Source of the DNA: Tanypteryx hageni
Taxonomy: Eukaryota; Arthropoda; Insecta; Odonata; Petaluridae
Assembly: GCA_028673005.1 (NCBI GenBank)
Contig: CM054116.1
Coordinates: 72,987,315 to 73,051,314 of the forward strand
Direction of reading: 5' to 3'
DNA: 64,000 nt
Shown: positions 38,401 to 53,400 of the stretch, one piece after another
Position numbering within the stretch: the first letter of the stretch is position 1
Layout of the letters: each line of letters opens with the position of its first letter
Made by a program: the position numbers and the translations under genes
Notes under the pieces: generated by a model
The model's input: only the letters and a program-made list of their open reading frames with translations
The model's database searches: none
What the model was told of the DNA's origin: nothing

Positions 38401-41400
38401 AATAAAGAATCGGAGACTAGGTTGAGACAAAAGTATGCATGTAACAATACTTTATGTAACATTTAAGGGCATAATATTATAAAAGCATTAGAAAAAAGGA
38501 TATTGAAAATAAAGAACTGAAACTTATAATTTCCTTCTGATGCAAATATATTACAACCACAAAACTTTACAGCCATAAAATCCTTACTGATTGGCTATAA
38601 TATGACAGAGGCAATTTAGAATTTTACTTTACACAATAGATACTTTCAATAGTCTCATATGCATGTATATGTGAAAACAAGCCAATAGATAGTTATATAT
38701 CATACAGGGACATATTATAATATCATTGATGGCAAGATTCTGAAATAATTTTGACATGTAATTGAATAAAATTTTAGTAACACACAAATTAGTTCAAAAT
38801 TCAAAGCCAATGCAATTGTTAAATGACAGATATCTACGGAATATTTGGTATTAAATTGAAAATTATATGAATTCACTGAATAAACAGAAATGAAGTAAAT
38901 GAAGGACGCACATAAACATGCTAAAAAATAACTGCAAAAGGGGATTCCAAAAGTGCTTTTTTTAAAGAACGTTAACGTTAATTTTCAGAATCTTCGACCT
39001 CCTCTTCCTCCTTTTCCACAAAACATAAAACCCAAAATCAATCAAAAGTAAAGCTGCTGTAATGATATTAACCCTTATCCAAAGTAAATTGAACGTATTT
39101 ACACTTTGCTTTTATTGTTGTAGCAACATAAACAAAATGAAACTTTGCCATAGTGACGAACCAGTATGGTTACCAGCTGGAACGATTCTGAAAATCTAAT
39201 CTAATCAGCTAATCTCACTGATTCAAAATTTTGTGGACGGACAGACAGACAGACAAGCTGAAAACATAGGTGATTAAAAAAAGCGCCGAAAAGGTAAATG
39301 ATGCTAGATAATAATTATGTAATAAAATGCTACTTGATAAATGCTGATGAAGAAAGAAAATTTAAAAAGGTAAAGAGAAAATAAGATGTTATGTTGAGCA
39401 GAAGAATTTGGGTCGAAAAGAAAATAAAAAGTGAGTATAAAAGCAGGATTAGGATTTCAAGCACAAAAGGCAATGTATTAGTTTTTGGATAGATAAATGT
39501 AGGTTAACCACCAAAGTCACGGAGTGTCTGGGCAGTTGAGCTACCTCGTTAATCCAATGTCACTTGCTTCAGACAAAATGCATATCAGTACATGAGGAAA
39601 GAAATACTAAAAAATACAAAAATTCACTCATACTTCTTAGACAACAACCATGCACAAACAATTAATGGTAAAATTACTTTTCTTTAAATAAATTTTTAAA
39701 GCAACTACATGAAGGAAAAATATTAAATGCTCAATAGAAATGTTTCATGGATACTTTAAAATCAGATTTTAAATATAAATAACAAAAATTAAAAATTCTG
39801 AGAATAAATACTATAAAATGTTTTAAAAATGAAACTTTACACTTTTTATTAACAGCAAGTGAAATGAATAGAATCAATTATTTCCCAAGTCCACTGTATG
39901 TGCAATCAAGGTCTATAAAAAATTTCATATATTTTAAATATGGGATTACTTAAGAGATAATTAAAAATTCCAAGAGAAGAAATTTTTTTCTGAATTAGAG
40001 ATATTTTTAAAATGCTTAGTTAAGGTAGATAGCAATTTAATATGCTATCAATAAGATAAAATTTTAGAAAGATTATAACAAATGATATATCAAGAAGTCT
40101 TGGCTTCAGAAGAAGCTCCTGCATTAAAGTTAAATTTGTAAACTAAGAATGCTATAATTTAATTGTATCATCACAGTTAGACAAATGCAAGGCACAATAT
40201 TGCTGTGTGATGTATACTTAAGATGTTTTACTGCAAAAATACTTCATGCACATACCGTCATTGTTAACAGCCTCCAGGCTTTGACACTGCAATTCACCTA
40301 CTGAGTATATAAGAGACAGAAGATAAATAGATGCATTAACTAAAAAAACTGAATCATGCATGCACCCATTGATTTAAATTTGTGGTTAGTTAATTATGTT
40401 TATGTTAAATTTAGAAAAAGTAGCATTATTATTTTAATTAATGAGAATTTCTCTGGCTAAACATGTAATTTCTAGACATCTTGAAAGACCACTAACAAAC
40501 CCATGCATATTTATCCAATATCAATATTTTGAACTGTGCATTTCTTTCCAATTTAAGAGTTGCATTGCATTTCACATTCCATCTGAATCACTCAAATAAT
40601 CAAGCACTATTAACTTCAATGTATATGCAAGTCAACAAAAACAACAATCATAGCAGCAAACAGTCATTATTGCAATTTTTAACTGAATATATGCTAAATA
40701 TTTTTTCATGTAAAATGGGAATTCATATTGCACCAAAAAAAGATTTTTTCTGAGAGTTTAAAAACATTGAATCAACTATCATTAATCTCAACAGATACAT
40801 GACTTTTGAGGCAGTTAATCTGTTATATAGATATTAGTTTGTATGCAGAAAGAGAAATCAACTTGAAAATTAATATAAAATTGTTAACACTTCCCAATAT
40901 CATAATTTTTGATAATTTAATTATAATACCATATTTAAAAGTTGAATAAATCACATGCAAACTAAAAGTTCAAAGTGCACATACATTGTGAATGTTTCCA
41001 TATCAATCATCATGAGTTTGCAATATTATTTTCACAAAAATATCAGCCAAGATATTTTCATAAGTCTACCTTTAGGATGAGAACTTGCTGTTTCTCTTGC
41101 ATGCTCAAAACTTCTAGATCTCATTTCAGAGTCTGGACTAAGCGGATGCACATTTCGAGGTAGACTGCTTTGAGACTGTAAAAAAATATCATCATTGGAA
41201 ATTTGATGAATCAATCAATTAAAAACAAAACTTCTTCTAAAAATCAAACTCAATCATTGTTATCACTGAAATGTCTCACATATTATAAATACAAAATGGA
41301 TTAATTTTAGATTATTATTGAAAGATATTTAAAAAATAATAAAATATAGAAGAATTCCGATTATCTGAACTATTTGTGACCAAGGATGGTTCGGATAATA

Positions 41401-44400
41401 AAAAATTTGTATAATTGGAAAAAAGGACAACTGTGAGTTAAAAAATAAAAACAATTTTAATTTTCAAGGTAACATAAAACGCAATTGTTTATCTGAAATA
41501 CAAATAGGTGCAGTAGCCATGTGAAATTTTTTTGTTACCGGTGGCTAGGTATAATACCATGTGTATTTCACACACTCAATTTCTTAGTCATGATATTTTG
41601 AGAAAAAAGTGTGAATTATTCGAGAAAATATGGTATTGTTATGTAAATAATAACTTAATTTATAATATGCCAAAATTCAAGATAATTGCTGAAAAGTGGA
41701 TGTGTATGAAAAAACTGAGGAAGAATGAAAGACTGATAACCAAGAGAGATGTCAAAAAACTGCCTGACAAATTTCACTACATCTTTTGAACCATCACTGG
41801 GGCCATAAAAGTTGCCCTAATTTCTCCAAAAGAAAGGAATGACCATCAAAAATAGCATTTATAAACTTCGAACATGCGTCCTTCCACTTAGGAGGGTGAT
41901 GCCGAAAGTGGATAGGGCACATTGTGTCAGTGTTTGTGCAAACAAAAGCAGTCGGGTGTTTTAAGGCAAAGAGCGGATCCTGTATGTAGGTGTATCGAAA
42001 GAAAGTTTTTCAAGACAGTGGTGTAAATCAGAATGTCACAGCGAAGGGTCATATATGCATATTAGGATAAATCCAAATGTCGCAGCATAAGGGATAAGAA
42101 TCATGCAGTAATGCAGAAATTTAAAATTTAGTGAGGACAATTGGACAATCGGACTATTAATGTTTGGATAATCAGAACTCTACTGTATATGTGATTTTAT
42201 TTTTAACCATCGAATAACAAAATAAACCGAAAAAGTACATTATTGTGATCTGTAGAGAAATAAAGAGAAAATTTCAAATAAATCAATCTAAACATAAGTT
42301 ATCCCAACTACTTATATTACATATTTCAAATTAAAAAATCAGCTAGTAAATACTGTATTTACTCGTGTACTGCGCGCCCTTGTGTACAACATGCACCACT
42401 ATTTTTGGGCCAGTTCAGAGGGGTAAAATAAACACATGCCGGAATAAGTTGACACTCAAAATTTATATAACCTGTGCAGAAATCCTCACATAAGACAGGC
42501 AGTCCCTTTTTCTTACCAACATTTTGGGGAAAAAAGGTGCATGTGGTACACGAGTAATTACAGTAATAACCAGAAAATTCAGTTTACATAAAACTACTTA
42601 TGGTCAGATGTGTATTTTGCTGGACTATTATTTCCACATAACAAACAATTGTAAAATTTAAACAAAATTATTATTGAAATCCATGAAACATCTTTATGCT
42701 AAACAAAAGAATTACCATCAAAATAAAATAAATTTAGGTGAAATAAATTTTTTAAAGACCCGTCAATGGGCTACTAGAATTACCTTTCTTCCATGGCTGA
42801 AGGATATTCTAGACACATCATCATCAATATTGTCGATGGGGTCATCAGCAGCTCTAACAGCTTTAATTTCAGAGTCATAATCTCTTGACAAATTCAATGC
42901 TCTATGAAAAGAAAAGTTGAAAGGAGAATACAAATGTACATATTAATACTTTTAATGTGATTTTACATCTTTAACCCTAGGATGATATTTGAATAATGAA
43001 ATAAATGAAGAGGCTATACAAAAATGAACAAGCAGTAGGATGAATTAACTCTCCTAAAAGATAATCCAGTATTTACTTGAATACCAAATTTCCCAACGAA
43101 GAAAACATCCGTGTTCAAAAACAAGATAATTGATCTGCTACAATAGTTCAGTTTTAGAATATCTGCCTGGTAAGTGGAAGACCCAGGTTCGATTCCCGGT
43201 CATAGCAGACTTTTTCCTCATTTCAAAATTATTCCCATCAAATTTCCAGTATACAAAATGCACCCTTAAAAATAAGGCCAATTTCAGATTTCAAAAATAT
43301 TTTACTTATAAAAACAGATTTGTTTGGATAAGGACATAAGATTCATCAGTGGTTAAAAAAACAACAAAGTAAGTTAATGTTTGTATGTATGTTTTTCTGG
43401 CTAATCAGCTTCTTGGGCTATTATAGTCTTAACCTCTTCCACACCGGACACATGATAGCAAGGAGGAGTGGTGGTAGCAGTGTGAGAGCATTGGCCTTCC
43501 ACACAGCGGTTCCAGGTTCAAATCTGGTCGGATTTTTCAACCTGGGATCATCCCATCTCCTACTTGTGTGCTTTGAGGAGATCACGCAAGTCAGCGCTCC
43601 ATCTTTCAGAAGGGACACTAAGTAGTTGACCCCCTTGGTGCTCTTTGTTAAAAGTAGGCTAATGCCGGCACTGAGTTTCCCTCCTCCCTTGTGCTTCTGG
43701 TTTTTAAGGAGTTACGGCTAAAATAATCCAAGAGGTTGATTAGTCAGAAATACACATAAACAAACAAAGAAGACGATGATTACAGGTTGAAAAATCCATT
43801 GAATTTGAACCCAAAACCACCGAGTGGAAGGCCAATAATACAGCCACTCGTCCACTGCAATCCCAGAAAGTTAATTATTGATTGAAAAGCATTTAATTTA
43901 ATTTAATTTAATAATTTTGTAAATTTACCATATTTACTCAAATATAAGCCACACTTTTCTCCAAATTTTTTGTCTCCAGAACGAGGACACCGCTTATATA
44001 CGGGGGAGAAAAAATTGAAAAGATCTAAAATTGTCAGATAATTCTTAATAAAATTCATTAGGAATTCCCTAAATGACTGAGTTCAATATGCAAGACATGA
44101 TATATAAAAACTAAATAATCACCGCAATAAATAAAAAGGGGAAGAATTATTATTGTTGTTGTAATTGATGATAAATTTACAAGGTCAGTTTTGCAGGCGA
44201 TCGCTATGGTAACGTCAGGGGCCCACGAGAACAATGCTGTAGTCGGGCGGATATCAAGACATTGTCAATTTAGTCTCATATTCCAATAATTCTATCATGA
44301 GAAACATTTCCGTAGTGTTTCTTCGGTTCAGAAGTCGCGATTTTTCATCACTTTTCATGTGTAGCATGATTGGGTAAAAATCTGTGCATTCTGAGATTTT

Positions 44401-47400
44401 CAGTGATATCGTTCTTTTTATCCAGCTAAATGAATATATTGCTGATCGAGTACATATAATTCACCAAAATACTTTATTATTATAAATAATAACAATATTT
44501 ATTGACATATGTGTACTGTTAATGAGAAATGTGTACAGATCCTTCCCAGGTTATGCAAGACTTGACTTATGCAAATGGGACTTTATAAAAACCTCCGAGT
44601 CGCAGAAATTTACATGGGTGCGTATTGTGGTCGCCTTCCTTGCATAGAATCAGTGTGTTCTGCAGCGTCATCATCTCTTGTTGCGTTGATTGTGTGTAGC
44701 TTGTGTTTTTTCGCAAAATACATAACTAAGTATAAAAGTGATTCTAAACATGCTAGTGCTGTTTACGAAGAGATTTATGATAAGGCTTGAGAAAAAACTT
44801 AGACACTGGCAAGCAATATGAATGCAGCCAATCAAAGTACATATCATGACAAACATACATACCATATATACCCAAAACCAAGACAAGGTTTGTTCCAAAT
44901 TTCAGCTTGCAATTTGAGTATGAAGTAGGGTTATGTATTTAATCAATGTTTTCTTAAACACATGAAAGATAAGATAAAATGATAGTATCTACTGAAATTT
45001 TTCATTGCAAATTTATGATCTGGATTTCAATTAATACAGTATTCATTTTTTAAAATACATTTTTAAAAATTTTTTTTCCTCAAACAAAAATTTGTAACAA
45101 ACCATTTCAATGAATAAATGAACTATACCTATATTGAATATGTGTTCAAAATATACACCCAATATATACAAATGACATGTTCATTAATGAATTAGAGAAC
45201 TATTGAATTTTATTTTTGAACGATGACATTCAATACACAATTAGTTTGCAAATGATTCTCAAAAGTGAACTTAACTTCCCTTCTTTATGGCTTATAGCAT
45301 TTCACAGATGTAAAAACAAATGAGGGCGTAATTCATTAGGATTCCATCATCCAACAGTTTTAAGCCAGAAATTACCTAATTGCGATTTTGTCTTCTATTC
45401 CTTTTAACCACGTGACTGTGCGTGACGATCATACTTGTCATGAGCAAAGTGGCCACCATTTGGGCATGATGGTTATTTTCCTCATCAAAGTTTTTTTCGT
45501 TTTCTCTATGGGGGTGAGGAGCTATTTTGTCCTGAGCTTTCTCTCGTATTCCTCGGTCCTTTAGGTTCACATTCATGCAAACAGATGGCGTTTAGGCCAA
45601 ATTTTCTGACATTTAGAACTTTTGCCGTGAAACCCTGTACATGCTGTGTGGGGTTGCATATATGCACTGCCCAGGCTGCAATTCTTATGATGCGCAATAA
45701 AATTTTTTCGCACAAGCATGCGAACTCACACCAGGAATTTTCACCCATTCTTCTTCTTTGACACATCTGATGTTTTTACCGATTTTACTTCTTTGGCACA
45801 TTTGGTTAACCAGGGCTAATAAATATTTTCCACTACCCCTTGCAGAAACATTATTTTTGAGATCAGCTTTTTTCATCTTCTCTATTTTTCCTCAATATCA
45901 AATAGCATATGGACTACTGCTTTGTAATTGATTAGTCTGAAAACATTAAGAAAAACTGGTTCAAAAAGCATTAAAAATTTAACAATTGTGAATTGACGAA
46001 TTTTTAATACGTTATTGTAAATTGATTAAATTCTTTGGGGGAAACCTAGACTGTCTATATGCAAGCATATAATTATAATTAGTAGAAGTAGAAATTTTAT
46101 GCTAAATCCAACTTTTACTGCTGCATCACTCCTTTGATTGTTAAATATTGCTTATTGTAAAAACAAATTCAATAGTGTTTTTAATTTATTCTACTAGAGA
46201 ATTTATGAGAAGTTTTGACTCAAAATATTTTGACATTTATTTTAATTGTTAATAACAATAGGTTAATAATAAATTATTAACAAATTATTTCTTAATACAA
46301 TTAGTTACTTTACGAAATTTTAATACATAATTGCAAATGTGAACAAATTCCTTTATATATTAAAAAAGAAATATATGGTAAGAGGTAATATAAAAAAGAA
46401 ATATATGGTAAGAAGTAATATAAAAAAGAAACATTTAATTCCAGACTCCCCAACTGGAATGCACTTCTGGTCTCTTGCTTCCCCCAGTCAAAAGGTTAAA
46501 TATGTCATCCTCAACTTTAAAATGGCTGATCATATAGAGATAAGAGATACTACAACAAAGGGAAAAATATCAAAAGGCAGGGATGGCTTGATGGCATTGT
46601 CACCGGTGCAACTGCACCAGACCCTGCACTTACAGAGGCCCCTCACTCTCTAAAAAATATTTGCTGAGCTTGTAAAGTACATACATTTAAAAAGTTGGAA
46701 AAAATTTTAACACTGCCATAGTGAGAGGGGTCGCTTAATTTATTTGAATTTACTATTAAAAAATTTGTATGCGAAAGAAGCCCCTAGGGGCACACTTGGA
46801 ACCAGGCCCCATGATTTACCTCTGTCAAAAGGAATTAGGAGTAGTTAGGATGCCAATTTTAAACTGATAGTGATAAAGTATCCAGAAAAAAACTAATAAC
46901 TGTGAAGTCAGTAAAAAATTCAATGTCACTGAAACAAATGTTCGTAGATAGAAAAAATTAAAACAAACTTGAAAGTACTAAATCTAGTCAGAAATCATTC
47001 AGTGGTCCGAAATATGGTTGCTTTGATAATTCAGAAAAACAAGTAGATGAGTTGGTGCGTACACAGAGACAGTACAGAATGCCAGTTTCACAAAGCACAA
47101 GAAATAGCATGTGGGCTAAAAATTTCACTTACACTAAAGAACATCACAGTGCTAAAACTTGCCTGCAGACTTCTGTGAGAAAGCTCTTGCCTATTAAAAA
47201 GATGTAACTGGACTTAGAAAAACCAACAAATATTTTTTGAGTCAAATAGGCAATGCTGATGAAATTCCACTTTTCTTCAACATGCCATCTAATTACACTG
47301 TCAGCAAAATCTGTGATAATAACAACAGGTAATGAAAAAATGCAAGTTACAGTAATGTTCACTGTTTAGCAGATGGAGCGAAATCACCACCGTTTGTTAT

Positions 47401-50400
47401 TCTAAAACAAAAAAAATGCCCAAGGAAGAAATGCCTATTAGAATAATAGTTAGATGGGTATCCAGACGTTTCACCCAAAGCACTTCACCCATAGGACGTT
47501 TCACCCACAGGCACTTCTCCCACGTGTCATTTCACCCATACATTCTTCACCTGGGGGATGTTTCACCCACAAGAAGTTTCATCCATGCCTTTCCACCCAC
47601 AATCCAGTTCACCCACATAGCGTTTCACCCAAAAATCATTCACCAATAATTGTTTCACCAACGATTCAGTTCACCCAAAGACTTATGAACCTAACTAATG
47701 TACATATGCTTATTACTTTTATAATAAATTTAAACAAAACATTTATCATAATTTGATTATTTATTTCTTATGTTACTATTGGCTTTGGCTTTTTAGTGCT
47801 TTTCGGCATTGCTGAAAAGCACTATTATCTTCGTGATGTCCGTCCGTCCAAATGGGAAGGGAAGAATTGGCTGAACCTATTTCAACCAAATTTGGTACAT
47901 AGAATATTCACATAAATTAATGACCAAAGTGACATATTTCGACCGGATTGACTCAGCATGGGTGCCACAATTGTAAAATTAAACTATTCGGTAATTATGA
48001 ATTTGGACGGAATTGGCTGAAATGATTTCAATGAAATTTAGCATGAAGGAGGCGTACAACATAAAATAACAAAATCAAGATTTTTTATATAGATATAGAA
48101 AGCAGGGCTGGCACAACACAAAGAATAAAAAAATTCTCTTTACAAGTATTTGTGCTGCTAAACGGTCCTCATCAATTTTAACCAAATATAATACTTATAA
48201 TGGACATATAAATACAAAACCATATTAGCATATTTAAACTGAATCTGCCGAACAGGGGTGTCACAATTACAAATTATACTTTCTGTATTTAAGCAATTGT
48301 AAGGAATTGGCTCTATGGATTTCAATTAAATTTTGTATGTAAGATTTGTACAACATATCGTAATGAAATCAAGATGTTTAAAGCACAGCTAAAGAGCAGG
48401 GCTACCACAATAACAAGTAAAATAATATTTCTTTTACACGTATTTATAGAGAGCTGACTGCATGGATTTTAACCCAATATGGTATATGTAATCTTCATAT
48501 AAATAAATAACCATAATAGCATATTTCAACAGGGTCAACTAAACAGAGCTAACACAATATCAATGTTAGAATTTTTCTGTAACTATAAATTTCGAATGTA
48601 TTGGCTGAACTGATTTTAAAAAATATCATTTGTAGGGCAAGTAAAGAATGGCAAAATGAAATGGACATGTCTAGAGCGGATCTAAAAAGCAGAGCTACTG
48701 CCATAAAAGGAAAAATAATTTTCTGATTTCTAAGCAAATACATTAATATATGATTATACTACAGCGAATTTGACAAAAAGCACTTCTGTACCACGGGAAA
48801 TCCCTGTACACCCCTACTTGTTAACTCTGACTATCAATAGCAGAAATTCTTATTAATGCTGTTAAAACAAACTCAATTCATAAAATAAAGAGATACATTG
48901 ATACTGTTATCATCACAAATATATCATTCAACTAAATAGCACAATTATAAATGTTATGTAATATCCCCAAACAGAACATGATAAAAGAATAATTTAAGTG
49001 TCTCTTTGGCCTACCTTTCCTGGCACGCGAAAAAGTTCCGACCGAGGCGGTAGAAGTTTCTCGTGCTCAAATGTAAAATTTCATATCTCGAAAACCAATG
49101 AAGATATTGAGTTCATTCCACTTTCAAAAATAACTTCAATCTTTTCTCAACATTTTATCTACAAATAATAGCCACCTATTCTTAATAATATGTAAGTTAG
49201 CAAGAGAGTGAAAATTTAGTGCACTGATGCAGAATGTAAGAACCTCGTTCGGTTTTATTTAATTTTTAATAACAATGAATTGCTTTACATGTTCCATTTA
49301 ATAGAATGTGTGACTTATGGAACACTTGCGAAAGCTACAGAAAAATTTTCATGTGATTTCAGTGAATAGACTGCGAGATTTGGTTGTTCAAATATGAATG
49401 TGGCGGAAGAAACTCGGAAGTTTAGATGAAAACGGAACTAATGTTTAACCACGCAAAAATGGCGATTTTTCGGTTTAAAAAGTAGTTAGTTTATTTTCTT
49501 ACTCATTTTGTTGATTTTCCATCTTTTGTTAGGTGTTTAAGGGGGTAATTATGCCAAAAACGACGAAAATCTGGATTTGCACAAATTGGCAAAGCCGAGA
49601 ATTAGCAGCATAGGGAAATAACATGGGATAGTGATTCTCCCATAAGAATTCTGGAATTCTGAAGGTTTTGTGCTCACTGATTTCCTGGAAAAGAGCACTA
49701 CAATTAACTCTGTACATTATATTGAAACGCTGACAAATCTTAAAAGACAAATCAAGAGGAAGGGGGTAAAAAGTGATGAAATCGTGCTTCAACATGACAA
49801 TGTCAGGACTCACATTTGAGGTTTACAGTGCTGCCACATCCTCTCTGCAGCCCAGACCTCGCCCCTAGCAATTTCCACATGTTCCCAAAACAAAAGGAAG
49901 ACCTGAAGACCTCAGGGGCCAAAACTTCAGCTCTGAGGTGAAGGCAGTGGTTTCGAAAAAAAACAGTCCGGATTTTTTAAGGACGGAGTTCAAAAACTTG
50001 TACATCGTTGGCAGAAGTGTATCGATGTTGGAGGTGATTATGTGGAAAAGTAGTCATGTAGAGTTTTAAATAAAGGATAAAGGCACATTTTCTTTTTTGT
50101 TTCATTTAAATATCTCTTTACCTTCATTATTTATTCAATCGGAGGCAAAGCTTTTCAGCCCGCCCTCGTATAATACAAGATATGTTCTCAAGATAAAATA
50201 AACTGATGTGGGCAACACATGACTTTCTCCATATTTGTATGGCAAATTACATGTTGTTAGCTCTGGGATCGTTGTCAATATTTACTTCTGGTTGACAATT
50301 AAGAAAAGAAAAAGAAGTGTTACTAAGATGTAACTAAGCGTCAATTGTTAACAATAGTCTTCGGTATGTGGCGTGGTGGTGGCAGCTAAAAATATAAGAT

Positions 50401-53400
50401 ATCTCTTAAACAATGCATTATATGGAAAAATTTATCAAACAAAGGTTGTAGAAAATGAAATTTCCTACAACTTTTATTCCACTACATTTTTACATTTATC
50501 AAATATCAAAGCAAATATTTCAAAATAACTGATGTGACAAGAGTAAACGCCCACTTTCGGTCAACCGATTTTTACCAAAAACTAATCAGATCTTCTAACT
50601 TTTATAAAAATGTTAAATATAAAATTTTTCGTTGACCTGATTAATAGTTTTTGAGTTAGAGCACCCACGAAAATCTATCACATACAGACAGAGACTGACA
50701 GACAGACACACAGACATCATCGAGAAAATAGTCAAAACGTGTTCAGGGGACCTTAAAACATGTATTTCCGTTGAAATCTCGAATTTGATTTTTTTCATGA
50801 AAACAATACTTTCTCTATACTTCGTATATGGAGAAAGTAAAAATCCTCCCTTATAAGGCACAGAAAATTCCAATACAAAGTTGAAAAGGTATGAGTTTTT
50901 ATATTCTTTTGCAATTTTTGCACCTGAATTGCCAAATTATAAAAATCTCCTTCTGCATCGAGGATGGTAGTTAAATAAAAGTCCTCCATTATAGAGGGGT
51001 TAATTAGAGTGGAATGACTATTACTGACAGAGAATGAAGTACAAATGAAGGTAAGTAAGAAAAATGTTGGGACCATAATAAAAGACTAGTATTAGGAGAA
51101 TTATTTTTAAAATTTTCAAAAAAATAAAGTTTTAGTCTGGAGATGCCAACCACGCAATATCAAAAATGCACTACAGAACATGCGCTAAATGAGGCATACC
51201 TATACTAGCTTACCTTATGGGAATAGGATCAGAAGCTGCTCGGATGGTTGGTGATTCTCTTCCAGACGCAAGCTAGATACAGGAGGAAAAATATTCAAGT
51301 TAATACTTTATACAATTTTTTCAAACAAATTAAAAGTTAAGGGTAAAAACCTTAAAAAATAAAAATATGTACTAATATGATCTTACCAATCCCAACTACA
51401 ACTAAATTTTCCTCTGCATGCCTGATTGTCAGCTGGAGGTGACAGGCAATCATTGAATAGAGGGAAAAGTTGCAGTGCTCTTTGAAAGTTCAATAAATTC
51501 ACTACCAATGATGCAGGTTCACTTCCTAAGAAGTTAGTCCCTCATGACATGGAACCAAAGACATGTCCTGACACAGCATTTGCCAATATGATTTAAATTT
51601 CTCATAATGAAATACCCTCTGTACTTTTCTACAAGATATGTATTTATTCACGACTGGTTTTACTGTGAAACTGGTAATGAATGAATATATATCTTGTGGA
51701 AAAGTACAAAGGGTATTTCATTATGAGTAAAATCAAAAACTTTCATGAAGTCAAACCTGAGACATTTCTATAGTTAGTGGTTCAGATTGATTGTTAGTTG
51801 AGGCAGGGAGTAGTACAATTTGTTAAAAGCAAGAACAGCCTCAGTGGATTGTTGGTTCCTGAAAGTCACACTAATCGTGGAACATTTAATTAAAAAGAAA
51901 TGAACATGTCTTAGGTGGATCAAACCTGGGTGAGCCTGGCATCCAGTGAGAAATATGCCTGCCAGAGCCAGCAATAAACCTATTAAGATCAATTCTTAGA
52001 AATATTGTATGTTAAGAGATTTTTATATTTGACTGCATGCATTTTCAAAAGGCTCTAAAAGTTAATGAAAGTGATCAAAATGAAGCTTTTTTCTATTTTT
52101 AACAGCAACAAATAATTACACTCTCCTGATAAATACAAAAGAGCTTTGCACTCATTAGTCGCCACATAGTATATAGATAATGTATTTATATAACATAAAT
52201 AGATACTGCTAAAGCAGAGCTTTAATTATCAAGTTCTCAATATTATCTGCCACAAAACAAATGCTTTTACTGAATTAATCTGAAAATCATCAGTCCAATA
52301 TATATTATTTGAAAATAACTCACACACCTGAGCATCATCAACCTCATCTTCTGCACTTTCTTCTGCAGTCTCCTCCTCTGTAGTAGATTCTTTAACATTC
52401 ACATCCTCCTCAAGAGTAAGTTCTTCTTCTTCATCCTCTCCCTTCTTTTCCTTTTCTGATAAATCAGACTCCTTGGAATCTGATTTCTTTGCTGTTGCAG
52501 ATTCTTCATCTTCCTCCTCCTCATCTGCATACTCCATCGAGCTTAGCTTCTGTTAATTTCAATAATCATGGATGCATAAACAATATGTTTGTACAAAAAT
52601 AAATTACACAATTCAGCATGTGATTTACCAATAAAAAAATTCTTCAAATCATGAGAATATTGACTAATCCAAATTCAGCAACCACGTCTGAAACACTGAC
52701 AGAAAAATGACAGGCATAGTCATGCAAATAAACTGAAATTATTTCATAGATATCCTTGTTAAAGCATAAATCAACATGTTTAAGAACAAGCTAATGCTTA
52801 AAACTAGACACACTGATCTGTTGTATTAATTAGCCTAAGAATATTTTAATGTTTTTCCACCCAATTTCCAAAAGATAATTCTTCCAATTTGAAATTACAT
52901 TTACTTTAGATAGAATATTTGATACTTTTTATTTAAAAAATTGAAGTAGGTTAGATTTTCCCCTTTAAAATTCAATATAATTATTGCGATTCCATAAAAT
53001 AAAATTCAAAACCTAAATTAGAAAAGATTTAAATCTTCACCTATGAAGAAAACTTAATTTTAAATTAACAGGATTTAAGTGTGAATTATACCGGAGGTCA
53101 CAAGTCCCAAAGTTAATGACAAAGATATTGACAGCCAATTAACAATTTTAAGCAAGTATTATCTCAGAAATAACAAGCATTTGGTAAAGTTTAAAAAGTC
53201 CTTATCACTAATATTTTAAAAATACTCAATATTTTGTTCAGATGGATTGCATATCATTTATATAATAATAGAAATAACTGTGGTAGCTTTCAATTTGAAC
53301 ATTCTTACAGATATTACAAAAGTTAAAAAATAGGCAATTCAAAAAATACATAAAATAAACAAGCAGTAATTGATCATAATACTGCATAAATAAAGTTAAA

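Larger units (their letters stand above)
43246..51213 (-). other. PPIP5K: PPIP5K intron 8 (main repeat cluster)
   Basis: This 8.3-kb intron, which begins at 51213 and ends at 42902, holds two SINE families, a piggyBac element, a TTTCACCCA array, the ~293-bp repeat, a mariner relic and a hairpin repeat. Other fragments are a TACCATATTTACTCAAATAT terminus at 43929 and a GCACCAGACCCTGCACTTAC transposon-end string near 46612. No further exon was recognised. Confidence 0.6.

Noticed and set aside
39520..39590. tRNA-like string (GGTAGCTCAACTG on the minus strand)
   Set aside because: No B box or cloverleaf follows.
45506..45876. Protein-coding gene inside piggyBac copy A (and 55335-55728 in copy B)
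   Set aside because: The two copies keep different frames open, with stops and shifts between them, and no transposase motif is visible.
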